This document shows, piece after piece, positions 1-14,539 of a DNA stretch of 64,000 bases. The DNA comes from Oxytricha trifallax (taxonomy: Eukaryota > Ciliophora > Spirotrichea > Sporadotrichida > Oxytrichidae): positions 49,196-113,195 of the forward strand of contig ARYC01000829.1 of the NCBI GenBank assembly GCA_000711775.1, written 5' to 3'. The notes beneath the pieces were generated by a model, which worked only from the letters and a program-made list of their open reading frames with translations, had not been told where the DNA came from and made no database searches. Positions within the stretch are counted from its first letter, which is position 1. Each line of letters begins with the position of its first letter. Both the position numbers and the translations under genes were made by a program.

Positions 1-258
1 ATCAAAAAATAATCAAAATAAATAGAACAATTAAAATGACAACAAAAAAAAGAATTCTGTGTAAGAATCAAATTCTTCAGATTAATTGGATGATTCTTTG
101 GAATAGATTAATTCATAAGAAAATTATCAGATAAATTTGAAAAAGGTGAGATTAAACGATGACATTTTAGATAAAAACGAGGAATTTCAAAAGGTTAACA
201 ATAAATTTGTTAAAATCTAATAATATATGGATAAAGATGATGATTAAACAATTAGTGA
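1..258. other. AT-rich stretch upstream of the integrase ORF
   Basis: TGA stops occur in frame 1 at 37, 91, 160, 238, 241 and 256. A second frame starting with an ATG near 229 is open across 229-400, so the element's true N-terminus may be joined through a frameshift. Nothing else is recognisable. Confidence 0.4.
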
Positions 259-2193
259 AGGAACCTATCCTAATATTCTTTTGAAAGTTAAAATGCATCA
301 GAAAATGAAGATGAAGAAATTGAAACTAATTTAAACAATTAATATGACATTATTAATGTATAAGCAGATTGAAATTGCATGTTTAGAGCATTTTGTTTAG
401 CCTTAAATTTTCCAGAAAATTAATTTCACTTTTTAAGATAAATAGTAATGAACTACTTTACTACAAATAGAAATTAATATGAAAATATGATTAAAAGACA
501 TAATTAAAGTGAAACATTTTAACAATATGTTAATAGAATGAAATTAGACACCGAATGGGGATCTTTTGTAGAAATGCGAGCCATTAGTAATATATTTAAA
601 AGTAAAATAATCATATATAATGATTTAAATAAAGAACCATTGCATCAAATAAATAGTAATTTGTTTGAAAAAACTTTGAGAATATATTACAAGCATTCCC
701 ATTTCAAAGTTATTTTAGAGAAATAAAATAAAGATAAAATTAAATAAATTTCATAATAATTAGAGAAGATTAAGCTAAAATAAGAAGATAAAAAATAACT
801 TGAAATTCCTAGCTTACTTTCAATAGATCTATCAAAGATAGATTGTTAAGAATAACAAATGTCATTTGAAGAAGAATAATTATTAATGGCTAAATTCAAT
901 CATCAAAGTGAAAATACTTACCCACCTATTTTCGATAACAAAGATAAATATGATTAATATTTACAATATAAAATGTTTAAGAAAAATCCTAGTAAAGAAA
1001 ATAAAACACATGATGCATATAAAAAATTAAAGGCTAGCATTCATAAAGTAGTTAAAACTTATAAACCTTAACTGAGCAAAACTTAACTTAGTACAGTTAG
1101 TTAATCACGCTATATAATGAAAGATATGGATAATAAAAAAGATGAGAAATTTTATGTAGTTCCATTTCAAAGTGAAATATTTGATATTTTTAATGCTGAT
1201 CATGTATAATAATAACACACAGGTATACATTTAAATATAAAGCAAACTTTTGATTACTTGAAGAACACACTAAATATTAATTTTTTCAATATGGAAAATT
1301 TACTTAGAGAATACATAGTAAATTGTGAATAATGTATATCTAAACTTATGGCTATACCTAAAAAGAATAAATAGTTTCAACCAATAATATCATCAAAATC
1401 TTTAGAAAGAGTTTAAATTGATTTAACAGATGTTTCTTATTTTTGTAAATAGACTCCTTATTTATTATGTGTAGTAGACCATTTTTCTAAATATGCTCAA
1501 GCATACGGAATTAAAAAGAAAACAAGTTAAAATGTTATAGAAAAGCTAGAAATATATTTTGATTAAATTGCCATTCCTCATTTAATTCAGTCAGATAATG
1601 GTAAAGAATTCACAAGCAAAGAAATGAATTAATTTTTAGAAAATTATTAAATTAAACACGTGACTTCAAGTCCATACAATCCACGAGCTTAAGGGTGCGT
1701 TGAAGCATTCAACAAAAATATTAAAAAAGGATTAGTATAAATTCAGAATTAACAAAAAGAAGCTTTCAATTTTAAATAAGCTGTAAAAGATTTTTTAATT
1801 AGTTATAATAATAGAGTACACTCAACAACATAATTTAAACCTAATCTTGTATTCAATTCAACTAGTGAGGAAATTTTAAAAAAAGTGAAGGAGAACATAA
1901 CTAAAAATATAAATGCAAAATTTGAGCAATTAAATAAATATTAGCTAGGTGACATATGCTTACTTTATAATAAAATCAAAGTTGTTGGTAGTAATCTTAT
2001 AAAACACTTAGATGGATTCTAAGGTAGATATGGATCATATACAATTAAATGCACAGTTTAAAAAGTTGATAGAATAATGGTATATATTGCAATAGCCTCA
2101 TAAAAAAATTTGCCTGATGTAATTAAGATTGGAACCATTTATAAAACAGATTTCATAAATCTTAGAAAGCATTATAACGCTAAACAATAATGA
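259..2193 (+). pseudogene. OTU-type protease plus retroviral-type integrase ORF of a mobile element, disabled
   Basis: Read with TAA/TAG as Gln, frame 1 is open from 373 to the TGA at 2191-2193 (about 606 codons). The N-terminal part resembles an OTU cysteine protease: an NCMFRAFC motif at 373-396, and a downstream HFKV segment that could carry the catalytic His. An HHCC zinc-binding module follows (HTGIH near 1216-1230, CEQC near 1327-1338), then an integrase core with Asp in IDLTD (about 1417), Asp in SDNGKEF (about 1591) and Glu in GCVEAFN (about 1699). This is the DDE order of retroviral-type integrases. A TGA at 370-372 sits where the OTU motif D-G-N-C should have Gly, so the ORF appears to be killed by a single GGA-to-TGA change. 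Further TGAs lie upstream. Integrase plus a cysteine protease suggests an LTR-type or Polinton-like element; no reverse transcriptase or polymerase is in the window. Confidence 0.75.
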
Positions 2194-2987
2194 ATAATTT
2201 TAAATTAATTATATAAGAAAATAGTTTAATAATAAATTAATAACATTTCATTAAAAAGATTATTTTATATTAAAATGTTTACATCTTGAAATTATTAGAG
2301 TAATAATTAACATTATTAAGGAAATGAATAAGAAAAAAATGTTTAAACAACATTTCTTATTCAGATTAAAATTACTTTAATGTCATGGCATATTTTGAAT
2401 TTTAGAAAAATAATTTAATATTTTACTTTTTATACAATATTAAATTATTTGTGTTGTTTAAATTACTTCTTTCTATATAGAGCTTTATTAGTAAATACGT
2501 TTCATCGTAATGTATTTGTACATATAGAATACTAAATATATGATTATCAAATCGATAAAGTCCTTGAAATATTTATATCTTATAAATCAAAGAAAATTAT
2601 AGGGGGTAGGGGGGTAGGGGTAGATGGCTCGAAGGGGGTAGGGGTGGGGTAGGGGTAGAGGTCAGAACAAATAGTATAATGGGTTTTCTCGCTTGGTCGA
2701 TGAGATAAATTCATTAAAGCAATTATAATCACCGGCTTATTTTTAATGCGCTATCCAGAGATTATAATATTGTCAGGGTTTGGAGAGAAAAAAAACATAA
2801 CTGAAGGAAATTAATAATTTATTAATTTTTTTTAATTTTAATTAATTTTCCCAAATCGAATGTATTCCAAGAATACATTAAAATAAATCATGAAATTGGA
2901 TACTTTTTTTTAAAAATTGTACAGAATAAGTTAAGGAAAATTTGGTCAAATATAAAAAATATAGTTCCCTTCTATAGCTTAAAGGGA
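2194..2987. other. AT-rich spacer with one G-rich tract
   Basis: No convincing coding segment in either strand. The only distinctive part is the G-rich tract listed separately. Confidence 0.6.
2601..2663 (+). repeat. G-rich tandem tract (GGGGTAG-like units)
   Basis: Irregular repeats of GGGGGTAG and GGGGTAGGGG, with enough G-runs to form a G-quadruplex on the plus strand. It resembles the G-rich right arm of the foldback element at 38777-39081 (GGGGTGGGGAGGGGG-like). It may be a worn element end; no second arm was found. Confidence 0.6.
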
Positions 2988-5807
<2,820 letters not shown>

Positions 5808-6663
5808 AAAGCTTTAGGGTTAATCACTTGAATAATTATCAGTTGTTCAATATATTATTTTAATTCTTTGCTTTTAAATAATCAGAAAAATACAACCAAA
5901 AAATGTATATTACATTCATAATTTATCATAAATGACCTCACATAATAAGTCATAATAAAATTCAAATTTAGTAAGATAAGTAATTATAAATAAAGTTGTG
6001 TACATTTTTCTTTTGAATGGATGCAAAAGTTTGCTTAGTGAGATATAAATCTAAAATTTATTAAAAAGCAAATCTTTAATTAAGCGCACTTATTATATTG
6101 CTAAAATTGATTATATAAAAATATTATATAACACATTAATAATATACAATTCAAATTATAAAATGATTTCAAAATTCAAATTTTAAATTTTTTATGAATA
6201 AATTAATACTTTTTTAGCAATACTATGTATTTGAATGAGATTTCCTACAAAAAAAGCAGAATATTGGTTTGAATAAAATTATCAAATATATCTTTAGATT
6301 AATAGTATATAAATATTAAATAAAAATATTAAAATAATTAATAAGCAACATTTGAATAAGTTAATATTCAAAATTTAAATTTAATTATCAAATCGTTTAT
6401 ATTCAAATTACTAGAGAGGTAAAAAATGAAAAATACTTAAGTTTCTGAATAAAACAGTAGACTGACCTTTAATTCTTTGAAATAAGGTGCTTCAACTTCC
6501 AATAATTAACAAAAACTTCCATCTCATTTAATTAGATTAGATTTTATTTGATTGTTCTTATTTTACAATATTTTTTGCCATGTTAATAGAAAAATAATTA
6601 AAATCTCAACAAATAACAGGCAAGTCTCAACCCTTTCAATAAACACTTCCAATTAAAGCCCAA
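5808..6663. other. AT-rich spacer upstream of the GMPR-HPRT gene
   Basis: No recognisable coding segment. It presumably holds the promoter of the minus-strand gene near 5810-5900, but no specific element is seen. Confidence 0.5.
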
Positions 6664-7052
6664 TTAACAAGTAAAAAACCAATTTAATACTAAGTTAATG
6701 CATCGAATGGAATGCATTAATAAGCGCTTTAAAATTCTAATCAAGCCCCAAAACCCTGTAGTAGCAGTAGCATTGGCAAATAATTCTTTGGAATTAACAT
6801 AATTTAAGAAAATAAAAATACTTAAAAGTAGAACAACAAGCATAATAGCCAGTAACCATAAATTAAAATTCTTAATTCTAATATTTCTTCGCCAACTGGA
6901 GTCACAATTCATCAGAGAGATTAGAATATGGAGTTATCTTCTTGTAATTCAAATTAATTGATAAATGATCCAAATTTATGGGAGATATATCTGGAGTTTC
7001 TAATTTAATTTTAACATTACATAAAGTATTTTTAAAAAAGTTGGGAATTCAT
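6664..7052 (-). CDS. Candidate small membrane protein, segments not resolved
   Basis: Two minus-strand pieces look coding. The first starts at an ATG at 7052 (MNSQLFQKYFMQ...) and stays open to about 6925. The second, in a frame shifted by two, holds a clear transmembrane stretch (LWLLAIMLVVLLLSIFIFL) with a basic lead (RRNIRIKNF) at about 6890-6790 and stops being convincing near 6700. They could be segments of one tail-anchored or single-pass protein separated by an unresolved IES or a frameshift. No family is recognised. Confidence 0.3.
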
Positions 7053-7189
7053 ATTGAAACACCTTATTTTACTTATCATAAGATTTCAATAAATTTAATT
7101 CATCCTTTTAAAATTTTGATCATAATAATCAAAACGACATAAACCAACTTCACAAAAGAAAATAAAGTGGAAGTAATTAGCGGAGAGGT

Positions 7190-7984
7190 ATGGATAGATA
7201 CGAAGACTTGGCTAATGAGATTAACGAATCAACCATATCATTAGTAAAAGATTTCTAAATTGATAGGAACGACAATAACTAGCAAATTAGGTAAAATTTG
7301 AACTTATAAATTGGGAAAATTGATGTGAAAAGTCCATGTTAAAATGACAATATGAGGCTAAAGTCCCCTAAATTTGAAAAATCTTTGCAAAAACATGATA
7401 AGGATAGCCATAAAGATCCTTTTATATTGTTTTATTTTTTTAAAAAATTCTTCTTAAGATGAAGAGTCATTGATATTTTCAAATTTGAAACCAATGGATA
7501 TGCAGATGACCTCAAATATTAAAACTTTTCAATGTCTCTCCTCAGCTATAAATAATCCCAATCACCCAGAAGAAGATAATTTGCTAAAAAAGAACAATAA
7601 TCTTTTAATTATCTAAATTTTTTATCTCTATAGAACGAAAAATAAATCTAATCATAATTTAGTTTACAATTAGATATTTTTTATATTTTAATCTATTCGA
7701 TGCATCTTCAATGTTTTCTTAAAGTATACGTTAATTTGAGGAAGTAGTAGATGCTATGATGATGCATGATTACCATTAGAAACTTGAATGCCATTTACAA
7801 GATCCTCTAAAATTTATTCATTAATTATACCATAATTATAGATAACCTTTTTCCTTCAGTAATTTAAATATAAATTTCACTAAACCTCCCTATCCATTTG
7901 AAACAGTCTGTGATTCAAGCTAGAAAATGCCTAGAATTTACAAAAACGACAGAAATTAGATTGATAATTGTCATTATTATATGA
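7190..7984 (+). CDS. Hypothetical protein in at least three germline segments
   Basis: It opens at ATG 7190 with MDRYEDLANEINESTISLV and stays open to about 7410. An IES with a CTT-like pointer then joins to SQDEESLIFSNLKPMD (about 7450-7610). Later in-frame pieces are SMFSQSIRQFEEVVDAMM... (about 7710-7820), and near 7910-7984 QARKCLEFTK followed by a short hydrophobic end (RLIIVIII) and TGA at 7982-7984. The Q-rich, helix-prone middle and hydrophobic C-terminus would fit a tail-anchored trafficking protein, but I do not recognise a family. IES borders beyond the first are not resolved. Confidence 0.45.
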
Positions 7985-8279
7985 TTAGGATTCATTTTTA
8001 TTTATTCATTAATTTTACATGAAAATTTATAAATATTTTATGCATATCTAATAGCATTAGCAAATAGAGTAGGACTATAAATTAATGAGAGATGAAATAA
8101 GTCATTTGTAAATCGGAAACCAGAATTACTAGCGCTTCTCCGATGAAAGACAAATTTATTAAATAATTGTCTTATATATTGAAATATGGTATAAATTGCT
8201 TTTATATATGAATTAACTTGTAAATAATGCTAAATAGGGAGAAAAATAAATGAAATAATTTAGTATTATACATATATAT

Positions 8280-8920
8280 GGGGGGGGGGGCGATATCTGA
8301 ACCTATGCTGCAGTATCTGAACCTAATGTGTTTTCCAATAGTTTAAATATGTTTGCATACATGCTTCTAGTAAATTTAGGGTCGGAGGACACGAATAAAC
8401 ATCTTATGATAACGGTTGATCACTCTTAAGGGTATAAAAAGTTACAATGAGTATTTGTTTTATTATAAAATTATACATAATTTTCATCATTTTTTTCACA
8501 TATTTTATATCATATTTTTTATTTTAAACTATAGAACAAACACGAGTAGTTGTAGAAGACATCAGTCAAGATAATGAAATTTCATCATTACTAATATTCT
8601 AGCAAATGCAATGAGTAAGTATGCAAATGATATCAAGATATGTCTTCTACAACTACTCGTGTTTGTTCTATAGTTTAAAATAAAAAATATGATAAAAAAT
8701 ATGTGAAAAAAATGATGAAAATTATGTATAATTTTATAATAAAACAAATACTCATTGTAACTTTTTATACCCTTAAGAGTGATCAACCGTTATCATAAGA
8801 TGTTTATTCGTGTCCTCCGACCCTAAATTTACTAGAAGCATGTATGCAAACATATTTAAACTATTGGAAAACACATTAGGTTCAGATACTGCAGCATAGG
8901 TTCAGATATCGCCCCCCCCC
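8280..8920. mobile_element. Foldback (long inverted repeat) element with 8-bp target duplication
   Basis: Arms of about 283 bp (8280-8562 and 8637-8920) are near-perfect reverse complements around a loop of roughly 75 bp. The outer ends are runs of 11 G and 9 C next to CGATATCTGAACC. Flanks are ATATATAT at 8272-8279 and 8921-8928, an 8-bp duplication, although the sequence is simple. There is no coding capacity: the short ORF that can be read at 8562-8786 lies in the arm. An 8-bp duplication would fit hAT, P or Merlin-like transposases; none is encoded here. Confidence 0.85.
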
Positions 8921-9820
8921 ATATATATAAATCAATCCGTTAGTTACTGATAACGATTTTGCCGATTGCAATATCCAAAACCCGGCCAGTTTCAATAATA
9001 ATCATACCCAAGAAAATAATAATTAGTTTCAGTACTTGTTCGCTCCCACACCGCCCCTACAGTAACAATATGAATTTTATTAATAATAAATTGATAATTT
9101 AAAATTAATTTAGTATTTTATATAAAGATTCATGTCAATTTAGATTTTAATTATGATAGTTAATAATTTTAAATAGATGTAGATGAAAAATCAATATAAT
9201 TAATATGTAAGAATTCTTAAAGTATATTGTAATATTACGGAATACCTAATGTTTTTATAGAGAGATATTGTTGATGGAAAATGTGTACTCCAAACCGGAA
9301 ATGCTCAGACTCGGCTTAATCGGGATCGAAATGAATAGTAATTGTAGAACCTGTATGATGAGAAGTTTATATCCTAAACTTAGACAAACAATAAATATAA
9401 TAAATTTAACACTTTTATATTTATAAATTGATCACATGTGAAATTAATAATATTTAGCTATTTTTAAGTTTAATATTTTAATTATTATTTTTAAAGTTTA
9501 ATATACAAATATTGAAGGAGTACCGGTAAAATGTGTATAAAGAGTTCAGCGTCGACGGCTTCAAAAAATAAATAAAATAGATTAAGATTTATATTGTAAT
9601 CCCGAAAATTCTGCGAATTTGAGAGAAATATGAAACAATAAAATAATTATAAATTTAAATTTAAACAGGAACAAAACTATGAAGAAAATTATATTTATTA
9701 ATTATTTGACGTTTTTTTTTCTTTTAATGAATGAAATATTAAATTTTATTCAAAAACTAATTCTCAAGAAATTTGCAATAAACAACTCCATTACTTTTAA
9801 TTTATTTTACAATACACATT
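8921..9820. other. AT-rich spacer upstream of the Q-rich gene
   Basis: A few less AT-rich islets (8940-9060, 9270-9350, 9515-9560) are seen but no persuasive open frame. The plus-strand gene starts at 9821. Confidence 0.5.
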
Positions 9821-12800
9821 ATGAACAATAATAAAAGACCCTTTTCAGCAGCAAGACCAAGTGTTAGTAACTACTTTTTATAATATTTATTCATTATAGT
9901 AAATTTGTTATATAAATAAGCTATTAATTTTCATTTACTATTTAATATGATGGAAACTACCCTCGCTCCAAGCCATTTGACTTATCTAAAAAGAATCAAT
10001 AATAAGAGAATTAAAACGCGAACATGCCCCCTCCCAAACCCAGACCAGAGTGGAATGATGGACTCACTGAAAACCCCTATAAATTATCTAGAGCTGAGGT
10101 GCTCCAGAGGAAATTCAATATTTTTACAATTATTTAAGTTATAACTTTTTTTAGAATATTTGAATTAATTCTCTCTTAATCCTTTTAATATATTGTCTCT
10201 ATTTTAAACATCAATTTAAATAAATAATTTGTCTAATATAAATTGATATTTAAAAGTATATTTATGATTGAACGCGAAAAGTAAGAATGAAATCGCAGCA
10301 AAGATTGAACTGCAGTAAAAGTATGAATAATTGAAGTAAGGCAAAATCCCAGAGGAGTATAAATCTGTAACTAACAAAGGAGAGAAGAAATTTCAAGCAA
10401 ATGAAGCGTTCATAGTAAATAAAGACCTCAAGAAAGAGTAAATTCATTTTAATTAATATAAAATTTTAAGTATTCCATTACATTTTTTACTATAATATTA
10501 ACAAGAAATAAAGCACTCCATAAACTTTAATAGTTTGATTAAAGATATTTGGGGAATAAATTATATATTGTAAAAAGAGTACGAAAATAGAAGCTATGTT
10601 TCAGAATAAGTTCGCTAGTAGAAACTTAAAAAGTAGTAAGAATAAGAGAATTTACTAAGACTAAGGGAGATTGATGAAGAAATTTAAGTTAATAGAGAGA
10701 CCACAGAGGTTAAAATTACCTATGCTCCTCATACTTTAAACAAAACTTAGAGTGCTTTGATCAATAATAGTGGTGTTAATTTAATTTTTATTTTAATGGT
10801 ATTTTAAAATAAAGTAATTTAATTATGTATTTTTTATATTAGTGACCTGAACTTTGATAAAATTCAAATGTAATAGCACAACAGATATGAAAATACTTCC
10901 AACGTGCAATAAGAAATTAGTAGGGACTTAGACCAACTTATTAGGGAGAGGAATTCAGGTTCTAATAATAGCAACTTCAATTCTTAAAACACGGAGTAGT
11001 AAAATTTCTAGTAAAATAATCATAATGGCATTCAAAGATAATATTCTTAAGTTATAGATTCTTCAATTCCTAAAAATCTCTTTACTAATTTAAATCTACA
11101 GGATGATATTAAACCTACTAATTCAAATATTGGATTCAACTTTAATATGATCTAGAATCAATAAGCTACTCAGAGTTTGTTGAATTAAGAACAAGAATCA
11201 GAGGACTTTGACTACTTTGACTACTTAGACTACAAAGAAAACGAAGAGAGATTGGTGAAGTTGAGAAACTAGAATATGTCGCTCTATTCCAATTTCCTAA
11301 TGCCTGACTCTTAGAAAAATTAAAGTGATAAAATAGAGGTTAAACAAACTTAAGAGGTGGAAAATTATGGAGGTTCTTTAGGGTTAATGCAAGATATTTA
11401 TGGAGGTATTTAGCAAGACAATTTTAGAGTAAAGTTTAGTATTAAAACTGACGAGTAGGATTCTCAAAACTAATAAGCTTTAGATTCAGCTAGGACTTAA
11501 CAAAATCAATAAACCAATGACCTTGACAGTTGTTTCTAAAACTTGAATCTCATGTTAGGAGGAGGTAATAAAAAGCCTGAATAGCATATAGATAATCTAA
11601 ACAATCAATTCGAAACTCAAAGTGGATATTCTATAACACCGATTAAGTATAATTAAAGTATTATGGACAGTCCCAGGAGTCTTTTGCCTAACTATAACGA
11701 GCTATTTAATTTTAATGCTCCTAAAATTGAGGGGTAATGGCCCCTCACTGGGGCAGATAAAATTTTTTCTCAAAATTTTTAGTAAGCCGAAATATACCAA
11801 AACACTAAAATAACTTTTTAAAACCAATAAAAAAGTCTCTTTGGCCCCTAATGATTTTCTAGGATGTCTAAGAAACAAATTTTAAAGTATTTTCTCTATA
11901 TTTATAGTAAAATAACAATAAATTAAATTTAAAAATTAAAAGTTTATCAATGTTTCTTTTTACTTTAAATTTATAATTTTATCAAAAACTACTTTAATTC
12001 CTTCCATAGGATTTTTCTCCCACACCGGGTTTGGGTGCAGAAGCTACCACAGCGAAAGGACAGGGATTACGTTTCCCAGCAGCGGTGGAACCAGTAAGCG
12101 TTTTTCTCCAGCTTCTGTCATTCTTGTTGAATACAACGAGCTCTGTCCCCGGGTTATAACTGGTTGACATCTTGATTTGGGAGGAGACTAGGTGAAAGCA
12201 ATAATTGTTTTTTTCGGAGTTTTCTACTTCATGACTGCCACGTCAACTCACTCAAATACGTATACGTCACGACTAAGATTGATGGTTTGATTTTAGTTTT
12301 ACTAGTGAATGATAAATTTATTTGATTCATAAATCATTAACTACTACTAATATTCCTAGCATTCTCAGTTGTAAATAGTTTTTAGGTTTCTATATTAAAT
12401 ATAATTGACAAAAAAATTTATTTTTTATTTAATGATGCATTAAGCTAAATTTATATTTGAGTAAGCAAGAAATTAAAGTAGTTTTTGATAAAATTATAAA
12501 TTTAAAGTAAAAAGAAAAATTGATAAACTTTTAATTTTTATATTTAACTTATTGTTATTTTACTATAAATATAGAGAAAATACTTTAAAATTTGTTTCTT
12601 AGACATCCTTGAAAATCATTAGGGGCCAAAGAGATTTTTTTATTGGTTTTAAAAAGTTATTTTAGTGTTTTGGTATATTTCGGCATACTAAAAATTTTGA
12701 GAAAAAATTTCATCTGCCCCAGTCAGGAGTCCATTACCCAAATTGAGGATATCATAAAACCTGTTTAAAAGCCAGTTTTCAACATGCAACATGCTCCTTT

Positions 12801-14128
12801 GCCCACTGATTATGAACCTTAAACAATACATTTTTTCTATAAATTATTTACATTAATTATTATTAATAAAAAGGTGTAGGGTGATTAATACTGGGGCTTA
12901 AACAAGCTAGATATAAATAATCAAATAGTTTCATTCTTTGATTTTTGAGCATTCAACTCAATTTTTTCAAGGAACTTTATCAATTAATTTAACGGATTAC
13001 ATTTATTTATAATTGTTTAGTTCGCTTAAAAGAATCTACTAACACCATAGCAAGTATTAACTGGTCAAACTATGTAAAAATCTACTCCTTAGCAAATTTC
13101 AGTTTAAAACTATCCTCAGACAAATGTCCCATAAATGATAAATATGCTTCCAAACTAGAGCTAATTTCTTTAAATGAACCAAAATCAACACTCACCCTAC
13201 TATGAAAGCTAAACATAAATTCTATCATAGCTTTAGTAAGCAACTTATCCATAAATCTAACAGAATCAGCAACCAATAAATTAAGCAAGAGGTCCATAAT
13301 TTCATGATATCATGGCAGGTGGTTAGTAATAAGTGAATATGATGTAATCCAACTAAAATCTGAATAATTTTAGCTAGTAAAACTTGCAAAGTATGCAATA
13401 CACTCAAAATAATGTATAAAATCCCTTCTCTTAAACAGTCCAGTCTCAAAACTAATAGACACTCAATAGCGCCACTTATCATACTTTCCAACCCTAATAA
13501 ACCAACTACTAAACATAAAATACCATTCCTTCACTACACTAAACCAATCAAAACTCAAATCATTAATTTGAAGACGATGAAGAGGACCAAGAATTCGCAA
13601 GAATGAGAGACATGCTCCTAAATACCTAGCAAGAAATTGATAAAATTATCTAAGGTACTAACAACGTGAATTAAATCTACCAAAATTCAAAGGCTTCAGT
13701 TGAACATCAAATGGCTCATATATCAATGCCTAATTAATAATAAATTGTTGGCAAGATTCCAGTTAAAGAACAAGTGCTAAATGCTTCGGGTATATACCCT
13801 TAAAGCTCTTACTACGGAAACACTACGATGAGTCAAAATTAAAGCTTAAAATTAGTTAATTATTTAGATAAGACATTTACTCTATAGGATTATTTAGAGT
13901 AAAATATACTATGATGAAATTTCATCTATGTATTGCTCTAAAATATATTTTATTCTTCATAAAAAAAACTATTTAACTAAAAGCTAGTATATAACAGGAT
14001 CAATAATGACATAAAATTAGAGCTTATAACATTATGGTTAGAGTAATATGAATACAAGACCTGCACCTTAGTTTTAGTCATATATGAACCCTGATTCACT
14101 TAGCCTCCGATCTAACTTAGCAAATTGA
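9821..14128 (+). CDS. Q/N-rich protein, possibly SPICE1-like at its N-terminus (809 codons)
   Basis: ATG 9821 begins MNNNKRPFSAARPSVSN and TGA 14126-14128 ends after SLRSNLAN. Removing seven pointer-bounded IESs gives 2427 nt, exactly 809 codons. The N-terminus is basic and Pro-rich (PPPKPRPEWNDGLTENPYKL, then LQRK and SKNEIAAKIELQ). This loosely recalls the conserved N-terminal motif of the centriole protein SPICE1; the match is by eye only. A charged, coiled-coil-prone section follows. Most of the rest, including about 250 residues encoded by 13092-13846, is extremely Gln/Asn-rich and low complexity, as in prion-like scaffolds. One short acidic patch reads FEDDEEDQEFARMRDMLL. One IES is a whole foldback transposon (11732-12739), so correct expression depends on its exact removal. 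Confidence 0.85.
9875..9960 (+). other. IES, pointer AACTAC
   Basis: AACTAC at 9869-9874 and 9955-9960. The join reads RPSVSNYPRSKPF. Confidence 0.85.
10119..10272 (+). other. IES, pointer probably AA
   Basis: The frame needs AAATTC|AACGCG. The only shared bases are AA (10117-10118 and 10271-10272), an unusually short pointer, so the exact edge is less certain. Confidence 0.6.
10441..10581 (+). other. IES, pointer AAAGAGTA
   Basis: AAAGAGTA at 10433-10440 and 10574-10581. The join reads KDLKKEYENRSYV. Confidence 0.88.
10773..10844 (+). other. IES, pointer TAGTG
   Basis: TAGTG at 10768-10772 and 10840-10844. The join reads LINNSDLNFDKI. Confidence 0.85.
11732..12739. mobile_element. Foldback element inside a coding segment; its 8-bp duplication is the IES pointer
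   Basis: The ends are GGGTAATGGCCCC and its complement, with arms about 260 bp long (11732-12000 and 12478-12739). The flanks are AAATTGAG at 11724-11731 and 12740-12747. Removing the element plus one copy joins NAPKIE to DIIKPVQK in frame, and the whole gene then comes out at a whole number of codons. It thus behaves as an IES made by transposon insertion. The arms match the element at 52539-52992. The loop contains a GC-rich coding-like segment (see 12003-12170). Confidence 0.92.
12003..12170 (-). pseudogene. GC-rich coding-like fragment in the loop of the foldback element
   Basis: In contrast to the AT-rich arms, the loop from 12003 to about 12300 is GC-rich. On the minus strand an ATG at 12170 begins MSTSYNPGTELVVFNKNDRS and stays open through TLTGSTAAGKRNPCPF and PGVGEKSYG up to the arm, where sequence turns AT-rich. 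The composition and codon use look like a true coding segment, with leader sequence upstream (12171-12300). It could be the first segment of a host gene captured by the transposon, or a misplaced MDS of a scrambled gene. The protein family is not recognised. Confidence 0.5.
12822..13091 (+). other. IES, pointer CCTTA
   Basis: CCTTA at 12817-12821 and 13087-13091. The join reads TDYEPQQISVQNYPQ. Confidence 0.85.
13847..13985 (+). other. IES, pointer AAAGCT
   Basis: AAAGCT at 13841-13846 and 13980-13985. The join reads TMSQNQSQYITGS. The IES interior has a partial hairpin around 13870-13940. Confidence 0.85.
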
Positions 14129-14539
14129 ACTTTTACTTTTTATAAAGTAACTACATGTAATTTAATTTATGTTATAAGATGAAGTTTAGAATTAATTTAT
14201 TTAAAAGTGATATATTATAAATTTAATTATTGTGTAAATAATTATAATTAATTAAAGTCATAATAATAATAAATTCTCTCAATATGAACTTATATTATTT
14301 TTATGCATGATAATATATAGGCTCTATTTTAAGCCTCAAATTTTTCAACTTATAATTAAAAAGAAAAATTTGATTACATTAATTAGAATTTCCCCCCCTA
14401 TTATTGTTACTATTTATAAACCAATTAATTCTATTTTAACTCGTTTTTGATTATGTTAACTAGCTGACAAAAGCCCCAGGATTAATTGTCCGTACAGCAT
14501 TAAATAAAAAAAGTCGTCTTTATTTAGAACACACATATA
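14129..14539. other. AT-rich spacer
   Basis: No coding signal seen; one short run of C residues near 14390. Confidence 0.5.
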
